This document shows, in pieces, positions 34,151 through 43,615 of a stretch of DNA of 64,000 bases; the first letter of the stretch is position 1; each line of letters opens with the position of its first letter. The position numbers and the translations under genes were made by a program. Below the pieces are notes generated by a model, which ran no database searches, was not told the DNA's origin, and saw nothing but the letters and a program-made list of their open reading frames with translations. Origin of the DNA: JAENVT01 sp963805445 (lineage in GTDB: Bacteria; Actinomycetota; Acidimicrobiia; Acidimicrobiales; Ilumatobacteraceae). The stretch is taken from assembly GCA_963805445.1 (NCBI GenBank), contig CAWDUI010000002.1, positions 124,001 to 188,000 on the forward strand, in the 5' to 3' direction.

Positions 34151-35008
34151 ATGGTCAAGGGGCCCATCGACGCGGGTACGGCGCGTGTACTGGCACGTCA
34201 ACGCCACGAAGTCATCGTTGCCGAGGTACGGCGCCGCGGCGCCGTGCGTGTCAGCGAACTCGCCGCTCTGCTCGCCGTCAGCGACATGACCGTGCGCCGC
34301 GATCTCGATCTGCTCGACGAGGCTGGGCTGCTGTTGAAGGTGCACGGCGGCGCCACGCTGCGCGACGAGCGCACGACCGACGAGCCCGGTTTCGAGGCCA
34401 AGTCCTTGCGCAACATGGGCGAGAAGCACGCCATCGCAATGGCGGCTGCGGCGACGGTTCGACCCGGTGGGGCCGTCGGGATCACCGCCGGCACCACGAC
34501 GTGGCAACTCGCCTACCACATCGTCGACATCGCCGATCTCACCGTCGTCACCAATTCGGTGCGTGTGGCCGAGGTGCTGCACCAATCGCCCCGACCCGAT
34601 CGCACCGTGGTGCTGACGGGTGGGATCCGCACACCATCCGATGCTCTCGTCGGGCCGGTCGCCACCGGGACACTGCGCTCGATTCACCTCGACTCGGTGT
34701 ACATGGGAGTGCACGGCATCACCGAGCGGGCCGGCTTCAGCACCCCGAACCTGATGGAAGCGGAGACCAACCGGGCGTTCGTCGCGGCCACCGATCGACT
34801 GATCGTGTTGGCCGACCACACCAAGTGGAACGTGACCGGGCTCAGCAGCATCGCTCCGCTCGCCGCAGCGGAGACGTTGATCACCGACACGGGCCTCCCC
34901 GCGGCCGCCAACGCGATCCTCTCCGGGCACATCCCCCACGTCGTGGCCGCCGACCCGTTGTTCAACGACAATGATGAAACCATGACCGAACTCAGGAGGA
35001 GGATGTAG
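34151..35008 (+). CDS. DeoR/GlpR-family sugar-response regulator
   Basis: The 285-residue protein has the N-terminal DeoR winged helix (VSELAALLAVSDMTVRRDLD, then LLDEAGLLLKVHGGA) and a C-terminal DeoR sugar-phosphate sensor domain (GITAGTTTWQLA, TNSVRVAEVL, LADHTKWN). It probably represses the flanking uptake and lacZ genes and is released by a phosphorylated sugar. ATG 34151 is used. Its stop overlaps the GTG of the ATPase gene (TAGTG), with AGGAGGAGG inside its 3' end acting as the next ribosome-binding site. Confidence 0.88.
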   Translation: MVKGPIDAGTARVLARQRHEVIVAEVRRRGAVRVSELAALLAVSDMTVRRDLDLLDEAGLLLKVHGGATLRDERTTDEPGFEAKSLRNMGEKHAIAMAAAATVRPGGAVGITAGTTTWQLAYHIVDIADLTVVTNSVRVAEVLHQSPRPDRTVVLTGGIRTPSDALVGPVATGTLRSIHLDSVYMGVHGITERAGFSTPNLMEAETNRAFVAATDRLIVLADHTKWNVTGLSSIAPLAAAETLITDTGLPAAANAILSGHIPHVVAADPLFNDNDETMTELRRRM

Positions 35009-36081
35009 TGGCGACCGTGACCTTTACGAAGGCCAGCAGGACCTACCCCGGCTCGACGCATCCGGCAGTCGATGCCCTCGACTTGGAGATCGACGACGGC
35101 GAGTTCCTCGTGCTGGTCGGTCCCTCCGGATGTGGCAAGTCGACGACCCTGCGCATGCTCGCCGGCCTCGAACCGATCGACGAGGGCGAGGTGTACATCG
35201 GCGACACCGACGTCACCATGTTGCCGCCACGCGAGCGCGACATCGCCATGGTCTTCCAGAGCTACGCCCTGTATCCGCACATGACCGTCGCCGAGAACAT
35301 CGGCTTCCACCTGAAGATCAAGCGAATACCGAAGCCGGAGATCGAGCAACGGGTCCGCGAGGCCGCCCGCCTGCTCGATCTCGACGAGTTCCTCGATCGC
35401 AAGCCGGCCAAGTTGTCGGGCGGGCAACGCCAACGCGTGGCAATGGGTCGGGCCATCGTCCGGCAACCGAAGGTCTTCTTGATGGACGAGCCGCTGTCGA
35501 ACCTCGACGCCAAGCTACGCGTGCAGACCCGCACGCAGATCGCCGCATTGCAACGACGGCTCGGCGTCACCACGGTGTACGTCACCCACGATCAGGTCGA
35601 GGCGATGACGATGGGTGACCGTGTTGCCGTGTTGCGCGACGGCATCCTGCAGCAATGTGCGAGCCCTCGCGATCTCTTCACCGAGCCGGCCAACACGTTC
35701 GTCGCCGGGTTCATCGGCTCGCCGGCGATGAACATGCTGCAATGCACGGCGACCCCCGACGGCTTGTCATACGACAACTTGCAACTGCCGCTCACTGCGA
35801 TCCAACGAACCGGATTGACCACCGACCAGGTGACCATCGGGGTTCGTCCCGAGGCGCTCCGCATCGGCAGCGAAGGGCTCGAAGCGATGATCGTTGCCAT
35901 CGAAGAGCTCGGCTCGGATTCATTCGTCTACTGCACCCCGATCGGTCACGACGACGTGTCGCTGGTGGCCAGGACCGACGGCCTCAACACATCGCGACCC
36001 GGCGCGACGGTTCACCTCATGCCCGATGTGTCGTCGATGCATGTCTTCGACACCGCCAGCGGAGCTCGGCTCCAGGCCTGA
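35008..36081 (+). CDS. Sugar ABC transporter ATPase, MsmK/UgpC type
   Basis: The 357-residue ATPase has Walker A GPSGCGKST, Q-loop VFQSYALYPHMT, signature LSGGQRQRVAMGRAI, Walker B VFLMDEPLSNLD and switch His YVTHDQ. A C-terminal TOBE/MalK-like regulatory domain (about residues 240-357) follows. It energises CUT1 sugar import and is the natural partner of the two permeases on the opposite strand, completing the transporter. Such ATPases are often shared among several sugar systems. It is translationally coupled to deoR and sits 7 nt ahead of galT. Confidence 0.9.
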   Translation: MATVTFTKASRTYPGSTHPAVDALDLEIDDGEFLVLVGPSGCGKSTTLRMLAGLEPIDEGEVYIGDTDVTMLPPRERDIAMVFQSYALYPHMTVAENIGFHLKIKRIPKPEIEQRVREAARLLDLDEFLDRKPAKLSGGQRQRVAMGRAIVRQPKVFLMDEPLSNLDAKLRVQTRTQIAALQRRLGVTTVYVTHDQVEAMTMGDRVAVLRDGILQQCASPRDLFTEPANTFVAGFIGSPAMNMLQCTATPDGLSYDNLQLPLTAIQRTGLTTDQVTIGVRPEALRIGSEGLEAMIVAIEELGSDSFVYCTPIGHDDVSLVARTDGLNTSRPGATVHLMPDVSSMHVFDTASGARLQA

Positions 36082-36088
36082 ATCGACG

Positions 36089-37027
36089 ATGACCGTGCCC
36101 GCCGACCAACGGACTGATCCGTACCTGGGCACCGTGGTGCACGTCGTCGGGGCGCGCCAAGCCCGGCCGAACCTGCCGTCGACCGGGTGTCCGTTCTGCG
36201 TCGGCGGGCTGGAAGCACCTGACCCGTATGAGGTCCACTGGTTCCCCAATCGCTGGCCGGCGATGCAGGGCGACCGGTGCGAGGTCGTGCTGTACACGCC
36301 CGATCACGACGCCACGCTGTGGTCGCTCGGCGTCGGTGGGGTGCGCAAGGTCATCGACCTGTGGGCCGAACGCACGACCGCACTCGGCCGCCGCGACGAC
36401 GTCGACTTCGTGCTGGTGTTCGAGAACCGCGGGGCCGAAGTCGGCGCGACCATCGCCCATCCGCACGGCCAGATCTACGCATACGATCACGTGCCGCAGC
36501 GCCCGGCATCCCTGCTGACGGCCGGGTGGAAGCCGGAGGCCGATTGCGGCGACCGATTCGTGGCGAGCGCGTCCGCCAACGGCGCGGGCTGGACGGCGTG
36601 CGTGCCGGAGGCATCCACTTTTCCGATCGCGTTGACCCTGTCGCCGGATGCACAGATCCCCGACCTGCCGTCACTGGACGATGACGGTCGCAACGCGCTT
36701 GCCGCGCTGCTGGTCGACATCCACGATCGCCTCGACCGTCTCTACGACCAGCCCTTGCCGTACATGATGTGGCTCAACCAACGTCCGACCGACGGCCAGG
36801 AATGGCCACAGTCGTGGTTCAACATCGAAATCGTTTCACCGTGGCGCAGCGCCGGGGTCGCCCGCTTCATCGCGGCCGCGGAAGTCGCCTGCGACGAGTT
36901 CTTCAATCCAGTGATTCCCGAAGATCTGGCTCGTCGACTTCGGGCTCTGGCTCGTGCGGAATCGGGGTCTCCACGTCGTCAGGAATCGGGGTCTCCACGT
37001 CGTTCCGATGACGCCGCCAGTCGATGA
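36089..37027 (+). CDS. galT: Galactose-1-phosphate uridylyltransferase
   Basis: The 312-residue HIT-superfamily enzyme exchanges UDP between UDP-glucose and galactose-1-phosphate in the Leloir pathway. Zinc-site cysteines C34 and C37 lie in CPFC, and the active-site triad H124-P-H126 (IAHPHGQIYAYD) is intact, H126 being the nucleophile. It is shorter than E. coli GalT (348), as in many actinobacteria. No galK or galE is present in the window. The C-terminal tail after RRLRALA is read from a 24-bp tandem repeat and overlaps lgt on the other strand by 125 nt, so the true end may have drifted. Confidence 0.88.
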   Translation: MTVPADQRTDPYLGTVVHVVGARQARPNLPSTGCPFCVGGLEAPDPYEVHWFPNRWPAMQGDRCEVVLYTPDHDATLWSLGVGGVRKVIDLWAERTTALGRRDDVDFVLVFENRGAEVGATIAHPHGQIYAYDHVPQRPASLLTAGWKPEADCGDRFVASASANGAGWTACVPEASTFPIALTLSPDAQIPDLPSLDDDGRNALAALLVDIHDRLDRLYDQPLPYMMWLNQRPTDGQEWPQSWFNIEIVSPWRSAGVARFIAAAEVACDEFFNPVIPEDLARRLRALARAESGSPRRQESGSPRRSDDAASR

Positions 37028-37802
37028 CGAGATAGAGCAGCGCGACAACACCGACGACCAATGCCACCCACTGGTTGAGGCGCAACCCGTCCGCCTTGTG
37101 GGCGGGATCGATGCGCAGGCCCTCGACCCAGAACCGACCGACGGCGTAGCCCACCACGTAGATCGCGAACAGCCGCCCCGGGCGGAGCTTGAAGACGCGG
37201 TCGATCCGCAGCAGCACGACGCACAATGCGAGGTTCCACAGCGCCTCGTACAGGAACGTCGGATGGAAGGTCGTGCCCGGCGCGTACCCGGCGGGAATCT
37301 TGTCGGCGTCGATCCGCAGCGCCCACGGCAGGTCGGTGGGTCTGCCGAACAGTTCCTGGTTGAACCAGTTGCCCAGGCGGCCGATCGCTTGGGCCAGTGG
37401 CAGCGCCGGCGCCGCGGCGGACAGGCCGACCAATGGGGTGACGCCGCGCCGCTTGAACGCCCACAGCGCGACGATCGTGCCGAAGAGGATGCCACCCGGG
37501 ATGCCCAGGCCGCCTCGCCAGATCTGCGGGATCCTGCCGAGATCGTGCCTGAACAGTTGCCAGTCGGTGACCACGTGATAGAGCCGGGCACCGATCACGC
37601 CTGCCGTCACCGCCCACACCGCCATCGAGCTGGCGTCCTCGCGCGTGCCGGCTCCGCTGGCCTCCAACCTGCGGCCGAGCAGCCACACCGCGGCGATCAC
37701 GCCGAGGGCGATCATCAACCCGTAGGCGTGGATCGACACCGGACCGATCGTCAGCGCCCCACTGGACGGACTCGGGATGCTGGCGACCGAGGCGACCATC
37801 AC
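36903..37802 (-). CDS. lgt: Prolipoprotein diacylglyceryl transferase
   Basis: The 299-residue membrane enzyme transfers diacylglycerol to the lipobox Cys of prolipoproteins. The Lgt signature GRLGNWFNQELFGRPT and the HAYGL motif near the N-terminus are intact, with seven predicted helices. After the last helix a charged tail contains DDVETPIP repeats and EPEPEVDEPD. That tail is antisense to the end of galT. The gene starts at 37802, overlapping the esterase stop (ATGA). The binding protein of the nearby sugar transporter is one possible client. Confidence 0.92.
   Translation of the reverse strand: MMVASVASIPSPSSGALTIGPVSIHAYGLMIALGVIAAVWLLGRRLEASGAGTREDASSMAVWAVTAGVIGARLYHVVTDWQLFRHDLGRIPQIWRGGLGIPGGILFGTIVALWAFKRRGVTPLVGLSAAAPALPLAQAIGRLGNWFNQELFGRPTDLPWALRIDADKIPAGYAPGTTFHPTFLYEALWNLALCVVLLRIDRVFKLRPGRLFAIYVVGYAVGRFWVEGLRIDPAHKADGLRLNQWVALVVGVVALLYLVIDWRRHRNDVETPIPDDVETPIPHEPEPEVDEPDLRESLD
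36958..37003. repeat. 24-bp tandem repeat read in both galT and lgt
   Basis: The 22-bp unit beginning GGAATCGGGGTCTCCACG occurs at 36958-36979 and 36982-37003, a 24-bp period. On the plus strand it encodes the SGSPRR repeats of GalT and on the minus strand the DDVETPIP repeats of Lgt, in the 125-nt convergent overlap. It is a likely site of copy-number change. Confidence 0.7.
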
Positions 37803-38560
37803 GGAGCGCTCACCCGCCTGGCGAACTCGACGGTCGATGCGAAGATCAGTTCCTTGTCGTAGTCCTGCGTCGCCACGTGGTAGCTGCGCTCGAGCGTGAT
37901 GCGCTCGAGCGGACCGCCGTAGTGCTCGACGAGGTACTCGGCCTGCGCCGGCTCGACGACATGATCCTGTGGCGAGTTCATCAACAGCAGCGGCACGCGC
38001 ATGTCGGCGTATTCGCGACTGTTCGGCTCAGCACCGTCGAGGAGCATCGACAGCAGGGGTTCGAGCGGCATGCCGTCGTAGGCGTTCTCGTGTGCGTCGG
38101 GGTCGGCGATGTCGCTGCCGATTCCCGGGATGACCGGTGTGCCACCGGCGACCATCGCCTGCAGCATCTCGATGATCTCCGGCTGCTGGGGCTGTGCCAC
38201 CGGATTGATGCACACGAGGCCGGCGATCTCGGGATGGTCGGCGCCGAGACGCAGCGTGAGCGCACCACCCATGCTGAGCCCGACCACGACGACGTGGGAG
38301 GCGCGTTGGGTCAGCCGCTGGTAGGCGGCCTCGGCCTCGCCGATCCAGTCGGCCCACCGGGTCGGCAGGAGGTCGTCGACCGACGTGCCGTGGCCGGGTA
38401 GCAAGGGCATTTCGACGTGGAATCCAGCGTCGGCCAACGCCGTCGCGACCCCACGCATCGAACCTGGGTTGCCGGTGAAGCCGTGCAGCACGACGGCGCC
38501 GTCGTCTCCGCCGCCGGTGTGCGACCAGGGCTCGGCCCCGTCAATGATCGGATTGGTCAT
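37799..38560 (-). CDS. Alpha/beta hydrolase, Est30-type carboxylesterase
   Basis: The 253-residue hydrolase has the oxyanion segment VVLHGFTGNPGSM, nucleophile elbow GLSMGG, the Asp in SPQDHVV and the His in SYHVATQDYD, an arrangement like the Est30/monoacylglycerol lipase group. It probably cleaves short acyl esters in the cytosol. ATG 38560 is chosen because family homology begins there; the frame upstream overlaps the ferredoxin gene antiparallel in phase only. It is coupled to lgt by ATGA, suggesting a lipid-related role. Confidence 0.82.
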   Translation of the reverse strand: MTNPIIDGAEPWSHTGGGDDGAVVLHGFTGNPGSMRGVATALADAGFHVEMPLLPGHGTSVDDLLPTRWADWIGEAEAAYQRLTQRASHVVVVGLSMGGALTLRLGADHPEIAGLVCINPVAQPQQPEIIEMLQAMVAGGTPVIPGIGSDIADPDAHENAYDGMPLEPLLSMLLDGAEPNSREYADMRVPLLLMNSPQDHVVEPAQAEYLVEHYGGPLERITLERSYHVATQDYDKELIFASTVEFARRVSAP

Positions 38561-38589
38561 GGCGACGATTATGGCAGCGAGATGCCCAT

Positions 38590-38901
38590 TCAGACATACG
38601 GATCGTTGGATGTCAGCGGCTCGTCCCACCAGTCGGCTGGCACCGGCGACCTTTCCCAGTCGGGGAACGGGTAGATGCAGTTCACCGGACACGCCGGCAG
38701 GCACTTGTCGCACCCACTGCACAACTCGGGGATGATGATGACGTCGGGCCCATGGTTGAAGATCGCCCCGAACTGCCGGGGGCAGGCCCGCAGGCAGGCG
38801 TCACAGTTGATGCACTCGAGCATCTCGATGCGCAACGGAACGTTCTGCCATTTGGCGCTTCTCGTGCGCGTCGTGACGCGATCCGCTCGAGCCCCCGACA
38901 T
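38590..38901 (-). CDS. Two-cluster [4Fe-4S] ferredoxin
   Basis: The 103-residue protein has two CxxCxxCxxxCP motifs: CINCDACLRACP and CSGCDKCLPACP. Each donates to two 4Fe-4S clusters as in bacterial-type ferredoxins. N-terminal residues before RIEMLECINC are less conserved, and the true start may be a later codon. A C-terminal tail (WERSPVPADWWDEP) follows. The redox partner is not in the neighbourhood. It starts 16 nt after the probable stop of the HD-GYP gene and could be cotranscribed with it. Confidence 0.8.
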   Translation of the reverse strand: MSGARADRVTTRTRSAKWQNVPLRIEMLECINCDACLRACPRQFGAIFNHGPDVIIIPELCSGCDKCLPACPVNCIYPFPDWERSPVPADWWDEPLTSNDPYV

Positions 38902-38917
38902 GCCGCCGATTGTAGGT

Positions 38918-40661
38918 CTAGCTGTCGGTCGGCGGGGTCTCGGGCCGCGTTGGCCGCGTCGCGCCGGGCGATGACCTCGATCAGAGCATCCACGATGCGG
39001 GCCTCGAACTGCGTTCCCCTACCGGCGACGATGTGGCTGACGGCGTCGCTCGAGGACCAGGCGTGCTTGTAGCGGTGCGCCGTGATGAGGGCGTCGTACA
39101 CGTCGGCGACGGCCACCAGGCGGCCGCTGAGCGGGATCGCCTCACCCACCAGGCCCGACGGATAGCCGCTGCCGTCCCATCGCTCGTGGTGCGAGATGGC
39201 GATCTCGGCGGCGAGCCGCAGCAACGCAGAGCGGCTGCCGATGAAGACCCTGGCGCCGACGGTCGTATGCGTCTTCATGATCGCGAACTCTTCATCGGTG
39301 AGTGCGCCGGGCTTCTGCAAGATGGCATCGGGCACCCCGACCTTGCCGACATCGTGCAACCGGCCGGCCAACCGCAGGTCTTCGGCCCAGCGCCGATCCT
39401 CACCCAGCTCCACGGCGAGCTCGGCTGCCAACTCACCCACCCGTGTCGAGTGCTCGCTCGAGTCGGGGTCGCGGTACTCGGCTATCGCCGCCAGCCGCTC
39501 GAATGCTTCGTAGTGCTGCTCCTCGAGATCTTGTGTTCGGGCGGTGACGAGCTCCTCCAACTCGGTCGTACGCAAGCGCAACAACTCGGCCTGGTCGCGG
39601 GCAGCGACGGTGTCGTGCGAGATCTGCAGCGTCTTGATCCGCAGGTCGGTGTCGCGGTTGAAGATCTGCTGGTGGATGCGACTGCACGCCTCGCGGTGCA
39701 ACAGCGCCTCTTCGAATCGGCCGAGCGATTTGAGCACCTCTGCGAGCAGACCGTGGGCAACGAGCTCGACATCGGAGAAGTCGTTCTGCTCGGCAAGGGC
39801 GACTGCCTTCTCGAGCACTGCGATGGCGCCGCTCGTGTCGCCGACCGCGATGCGAACCCGACCGCGGGCGATCTGCACGGCCACCAGCGCCATCGGCGAT
39901 GTGCGCGACAGCTGGTCGGCGATCCGGCTCAGCGACTCGTCGGCCTCATCGAGGCATGCATCGGCTTGGGGCAGGAGGTGGAGCTCGGCGTAGGCCTCGG
40001 CAAGGTTGGCGAGGATCTCGGCGACGTGCTCGGGAAGGTGCTCCCTGGCGATCTCCAGCGCGGCCTCACCCAAGCTGACGGCCAGCAGGTTCTCCTGCCG
40101 CTCGGCGCGCACCTTGGCCATGTTGGCCAACGTGATCGCGTCGAAGCCGCGGCGGGGGCTCTTGCGGTTGGCCTCGAGTGCTGCCTCATAGGTGACCAGC
40201 GCCCGGTCCGTGTCGCGCAGACTGTGGTGCACCGCGGCGATGGTGTTGAGCAGGTTGCCGAGATCCGAGAGGTCGGCGGTCGGGCGATAGATCTCCAGTG
40301 CCTGCAGCAGGCTCTCGAGCGCCTGCGAGTAGTTGCCGGCTTGATGGTGAACGATCCCGACGAGGTTGAGCGCCCAGACCTCGATGACCGGAGCAGCGCA
40401 CTGCCGGGCGAGGTCGCGCGCCTCGAGGGCCAACCCGAAGGCTTCGTCGAGCTGTCCGAGCTGGTAGGTGACACTGGCCAGGCGGTAAAGCGCCTCGGCC
40501 TCACCCGGTTGGTCGCCAGTCGAGCGGGCCAACACGCGCGCCTGTTGCACCAGCGATCGGGAGCGGACGAGGTCGTCGGGTTCCGCCGTGCGCGCCTCAT
40601 CGAGAAGGTCCCGGACGGACTTACCGCTACCCGCATCTTCCTTCAGAGATGTCGCGGACAT
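38918..40661 (-). CDS. TPR-domain HD-GYP phosphodiesterase (3' frame break)
   Basis: The N-terminal 300 residues are tetratricopeptide-like repeats (ALYRLASVTYQLGQLDEAF, ALNLVGIVHHQAGNYSQAL and others). A coiled-coil linker (about residues 335-375) and an HD-GYP domain with RLHDVGKVGVPDAIL and HHERWDGSGYPSGL follow. HD-GYP proteins hydrolyse cyclic di-GMP; key metal His/Asp and the GYP motif are intact. As written the frame runs to 38682 across the ferredoxin gene. The neighbouring frame reaches a stop at 38918, just before the ferredoxin start, so an indel near 38945 is likely. ATG 40661 is used. The TPR part probably senses a protein partner. Confidence 0.8.
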
Positions 40662-40820
40662 CGCCAACGATCGACCAACCCTTCGGCCCTCCTCGGACCA
40701 CGTGAACCTGACTTGCTACGCCACGTCGGCGTACACACGTGGATATCGGCAGACTGTGACCAAAGCTTGACTGATGCGCACAGTGAGCCATGACCACTCG
40801 TAGTGTAGGTACGGCCATGT

Positions 40821-40837
40821 CGATACTCGCCGTATCG
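40821..40837. promoter_or_regulatory. Inverted repeat upstream of the M48 protease
   Basis: CGATAC and GTATCG arms separated by TCGCC lie 26 nt before the TTG start at 40863, in the 200-bp divergent region shared with the HD-GYP gene. A regulator site or small hairpin is possible. A second IR, CCACGT/ACGTGG, lies at 40721-40742. Confidence 0.3.
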
Positions 40838-40862
40838 TGTTCAAGATGCGGGACGAGCTGCC

Positions 40863-41761
40863 TTGACCAGCACACGGCGCCGGATCGACAGCTCGGCAGT
40901 GTCAGCGTTCCTGCCCGTGCTGGCCGTGGTTCCGCTGTGGCTCTTGGCCCTCGCGGTTGTGTGGCTGCCACTGCGCGTGGTCTGGCACATCTCCTTTTGA
41001 CGCTGGCGATCGGGTACCTGGCCGCCGTCTTGTTGCTGTTCTTGCGACCGGTGCAAGTCGTCATCCTGGCGCCGCTGCTCGGTGCCCGCCGTCCCACCCG
41101 GCACGAACGAGCTGCACTCGACATCGCCTGGCGATCGGTGCTGCAAGCCAATCGGCTGCCGCGGCGACGGTTCGTGATCGCCGTGCTCCCGGTCGATGAA
41201 CTGAACGCGTTCGCCTGCGGTGGGCACCTGGTCGTCGTGACCTCATACGCCATCGACACGCTGCCGCGCGACGAGCTCAGCGGCGTGCTGGCCCACGAGC
41301 TCAGCCACCACCTCGGCTCGCACACCATTGCGTTGACCATCGGTCATTGGCTGAGCCTGCCCGTGCTCGTGCTCGCCCGGATCGGCTTCTTCCTGCAGAA
41401 CGTGGCGACCGCGGCAACTCGCACATTTGCCCGACGATCGTCGTCGTTGACGGTGCTCGGCCAACTTGCCAGCACACTGTTGATGGCGGTCTCGTGGGTG
41501 TTCCTCAGCGGATTGCTGCTGACCAACGCAATCTCCAACCTGGTCGGCCGCAATGCCGAACTGCAGGCCGATCGTCGTGCCGTCTCCATGGGCTTCGGTC
41601 GCCCGCTGGCCAGCGCCTTGCGACGCGTCATCGGCGAGCATCGCGGCGAGCGCCCGACCACCTTGCGCGAGCGGCTCGCCGCCACCCACCCGCCGGCGCG
41701 TACTCGCGTCGCCCAGATCGAAGCCCTGCTGCGCGCTCGCCGCAGTACCGAGACCCGTTAG
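40863..41761 (+). CDS. M48-family membrane metalloprotease (frame break)
   Basis: About 299 residues form an M48/HtpX-like integral membrane peptidase. The zinc motif HELSHH (in VLAHELSHHLGSH) and the third-ligand region ELQADRRAVSMG are intact. Two N-terminal and two central hydrophobic segments anchor it. The first 43 codons from TTG 40863 (TSTRRRIDSSAVSAFLPVL and a membrane helix) join the rest only if one T is added to the TTTT run near 40998. HtpX-like proteases degrade misfolded membrane proteins. The start codon is TTG; no better candidate is seen. The next gene starts 9 nt after the stop. Confidence 0.8.
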
Positions 41762-41764
41762 CTT
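41759..41764 (+). promoter_or_regulatory. Candidate -10 hexamer, leaderless start of the exporter ATPase
   Basis: TAGCTT overlaps the M48 stop codon and ends 6 nt before GTG 41771, with no Shine-Dalgarno. Confidence 0.35.
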
Positions 41765-41770
41765 CACCGT

Positions 41771-42745
41771 GTGAGTGCAGCCCTGCAGACGCGACAGCTC
41801 AGCCGCCGTTTCGGCGGCACGATGGCCGTCGACGGCATCGACCTCGAGGTTGCTCCGGGCGAGATCTACGGCTTCCTCGGGCCCAACGGCGCCGGGAAGA
41901 GCACGACGGTTCGCATGCTCACCACGTTGCTGCTCCCGTCCTCGGGGACCGCGACGGTGGCCGGGTTCGACGTGCGCGATCAGGCCGACATGGTTCGATT
42001 GCGCATCGGTGTGGCGCTGCAGGAAGCTGCACTCGACCCCAAGCAGACGGGCCGCGAGCTCCTCGATCTGCAGGGCCGCCTCTACGGGCTCAGCGCCGGC
42101 GAGCGACAGCAACGGGTCACCGACCTGCTGCTTCTCGTCGACATCGGCAGCGCCATCGACCAACGGATCGGCACGTACTCGGGCGGGATGAAGCGGCGTC
42201 TCGACGTCGCTGCGGCACTCGTGCACGAGCCCGAGGTGCTGTTCCTCGACGAGCCGACCACCGGGCTCGACCCGACGAGTCGAGCGGCGGTCTGGGACGA
42301 GGTGCGGCGGCTCAACGATGTGCGCGGCATGACCATCTTCCTCACCACGCAGTACCTCGAGGAGGCCGATGCGCTTGCCGACCGGGTCGGGATCATCGCC
42401 GCCGGGCGGATCGTCGCCGAGGGCACTCCCGCCGACTTGAAACGATCCGTCGGCTCCGACGTGATCATCGTCAAAGGCCCGCCGGGTGACGCCGGGCGCA
42501 TCGCCGAAACCCTCGCCGCGGTGCCAGGTCTCGGATCGGTGGAGTCCGCCGGCGACGAGATCCTGATCTCGGTGACCGACGGCGCCAAAGCCATCAGCCC
42601 GGTCGCCGTGGCGCTCGCCGAAGCCGGTCACGTCGTCGAGGGCCTCACGCTGCGGACCCCCACGCTCGACGACGTCTTCCTCCACGTCACCGGCGAGCGC
42701 ATGGGCCATGAACACGACGAGCGCGTCCGGCGCGAGGCCTCGTGA
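41771..42745 (+). CDS. ABC exporter ATPase, DrrA type
   Basis: The 324-residue ATPase belongs to the daunorubicin-resistance DrrA group: Walker A GPNGAGKST, signature TYSGGMKRRLDVAAAL, Walker B EVLFLDEPTTGLDP and the TTQYLEEAD segment. A C-terminal DrrA-type extension (about residues 220-324) follows. It powers export by the permease encoded downstream (GTGA overlap). The substrate is unknown; drug or lipid export is usual for the family. Confidence 0.88.
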   Translation: MSAALQTRQLSRRFGGTMAVDGIDLEVAPGEIYGFLGPNGAGKSTTVRMLTTLLLPSSGTATVAGFDVRDQADMVRLRIGVALQEAALDPKQTGRELLDLQGRLYGLSAGERQQRVTDLLLLVDIGSAIDQRIGTYSGGMKRRLDVAAALVHEPEVLFLDEPTTGLDPTSRAAVWDEVRRLNDVRGMTIFLTTQYLEEADALADRVGIIAAGRIVAEGTPADLKRSVGSDVIIVKGPPGDAGRIAETLAAVPGLGSVESAGDEILISVTDGAKAISPVAVALAEAGHVVEGLTLRTPTLDDVFLHVTGERMGHEHDERVRREAS

Positions 42746-43572
42746 TCGAGGACCAGACCCGTCCCCGCGTCGCGGCGCGAAGCGCTGGCTTTCTCGAAGA
42801 CCTGCGCAGCGTTTCGCTGCGCGCCATCAGGCTGACGTGGCGCGACCCGGAGGCGTTCCTGCCTGCGCTCGTGATCCCCGTGTTCTTCTTCGTCGTCAAC
42901 GTCGGGGCGTTGCAGAAGTTCGTCGAGAGCAGCTTTCCGGCCAACTTCGACTACAAGGCCTTCCAACTTCCGGTCGCAGTCGTCTTCGCCGTCACCGGCG
43001 TCAGCCGCGCCAACTCGCTGGTGCTCGACATCCAGAACGGCTACTTCGATCGACTGCTGCTCACCCCGGTCAGCCGCGGCACCTTGCTGCTCGGGCTGAT
43101 GAGCGCCGACGCCGTGTTGATCGTTGCCCTCGCCACGCCGGTGGCGCTGCTCGGGTTGATCATCGGCATCCATCCGGCAACTGGAGCGTTGGGCATGCTT
43201 GCCTTCGTCGTGCTCGCCGGGTTGTGGGGGCTGGCCTTCACCGGATTCCCGTACTCCATCGCGCTGCGAACCGGGAACCCGACGGCAGTCAACAACGCCT
43301 TCTTGCTGTTCTTCCCGTTCGCGTTCTTGACCACTGCGTACCTTCCTCGGCAGAGCATGACGGGGTGGCTCGCAACCGCGACGAGATTCAACCCGACGAC
43401 GTACCTGCTCGAAGGGATGCGCGCCCTGCTGCAGGACGGGTGGAAGTGGGCGCCCATCGGGCGGTCCCTGCTGGCGATCGCCGGGGTCGGCGCCGTCTCG
43501 TTCAGCCTCGCCTTCGCCGCCCTCGGGCCGCGGCCTCCGGACCGATCGACCCAATCGCGGACGCGTGAGTAG
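42742..43572 (+). CDS. ABC exporter permease, DrrB type
   Basis: The 276-residue ABC-2 permease has six predicted helices and the ABC-2 loop LLTPVSRGTLLLGLMSADAV. It ends in a hydrophilic tail. It is the membrane half of the DrrA-type exporter and is coupled to it by a 4-nt overlap. The gene stops 44 nt before a copy of the dispersed palindromic repeat. Confidence 0.85.
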   Translation: MIEDQTRPRVAARSAGFLEDLRSVSLRAIRLTWRDPEAFLPALVIPVFFFVVNVGALQKFVESSFPANFDYKAFQLPVAVVFAVTGVSRANSLVLDIQNGYFDRLLLTPVSRGTLLLGLMSADAVLIVALATPVALLGLIIGIHPATGALGMLAFVVLAGLWGLAFTGFPYSIALRTGNPTAVNNAFLLFFPFAFLTTAYLPRQSMTGWLATATRFNPTTYLLEGMRALLQDGWKWAPIGRSLLAIAGVGAVSFSLAFAALGPRPPDRSTQSRTRE

Positions 43573-43615
43573 CCGCTCCGATCGCGCCCACACGATCTGG
43601 ACCGACGTCGAGTTT

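Noticed and set aside
38682..38917. C-terminal extension of the HD-GYP protein over the ferredoxin gene
   Set aside because: It overlaps a ferredoxin with eight well-placed cysteines on the same strand, and a stop in the neighbouring frame at 38918 leaves a normal 16-nt gap.
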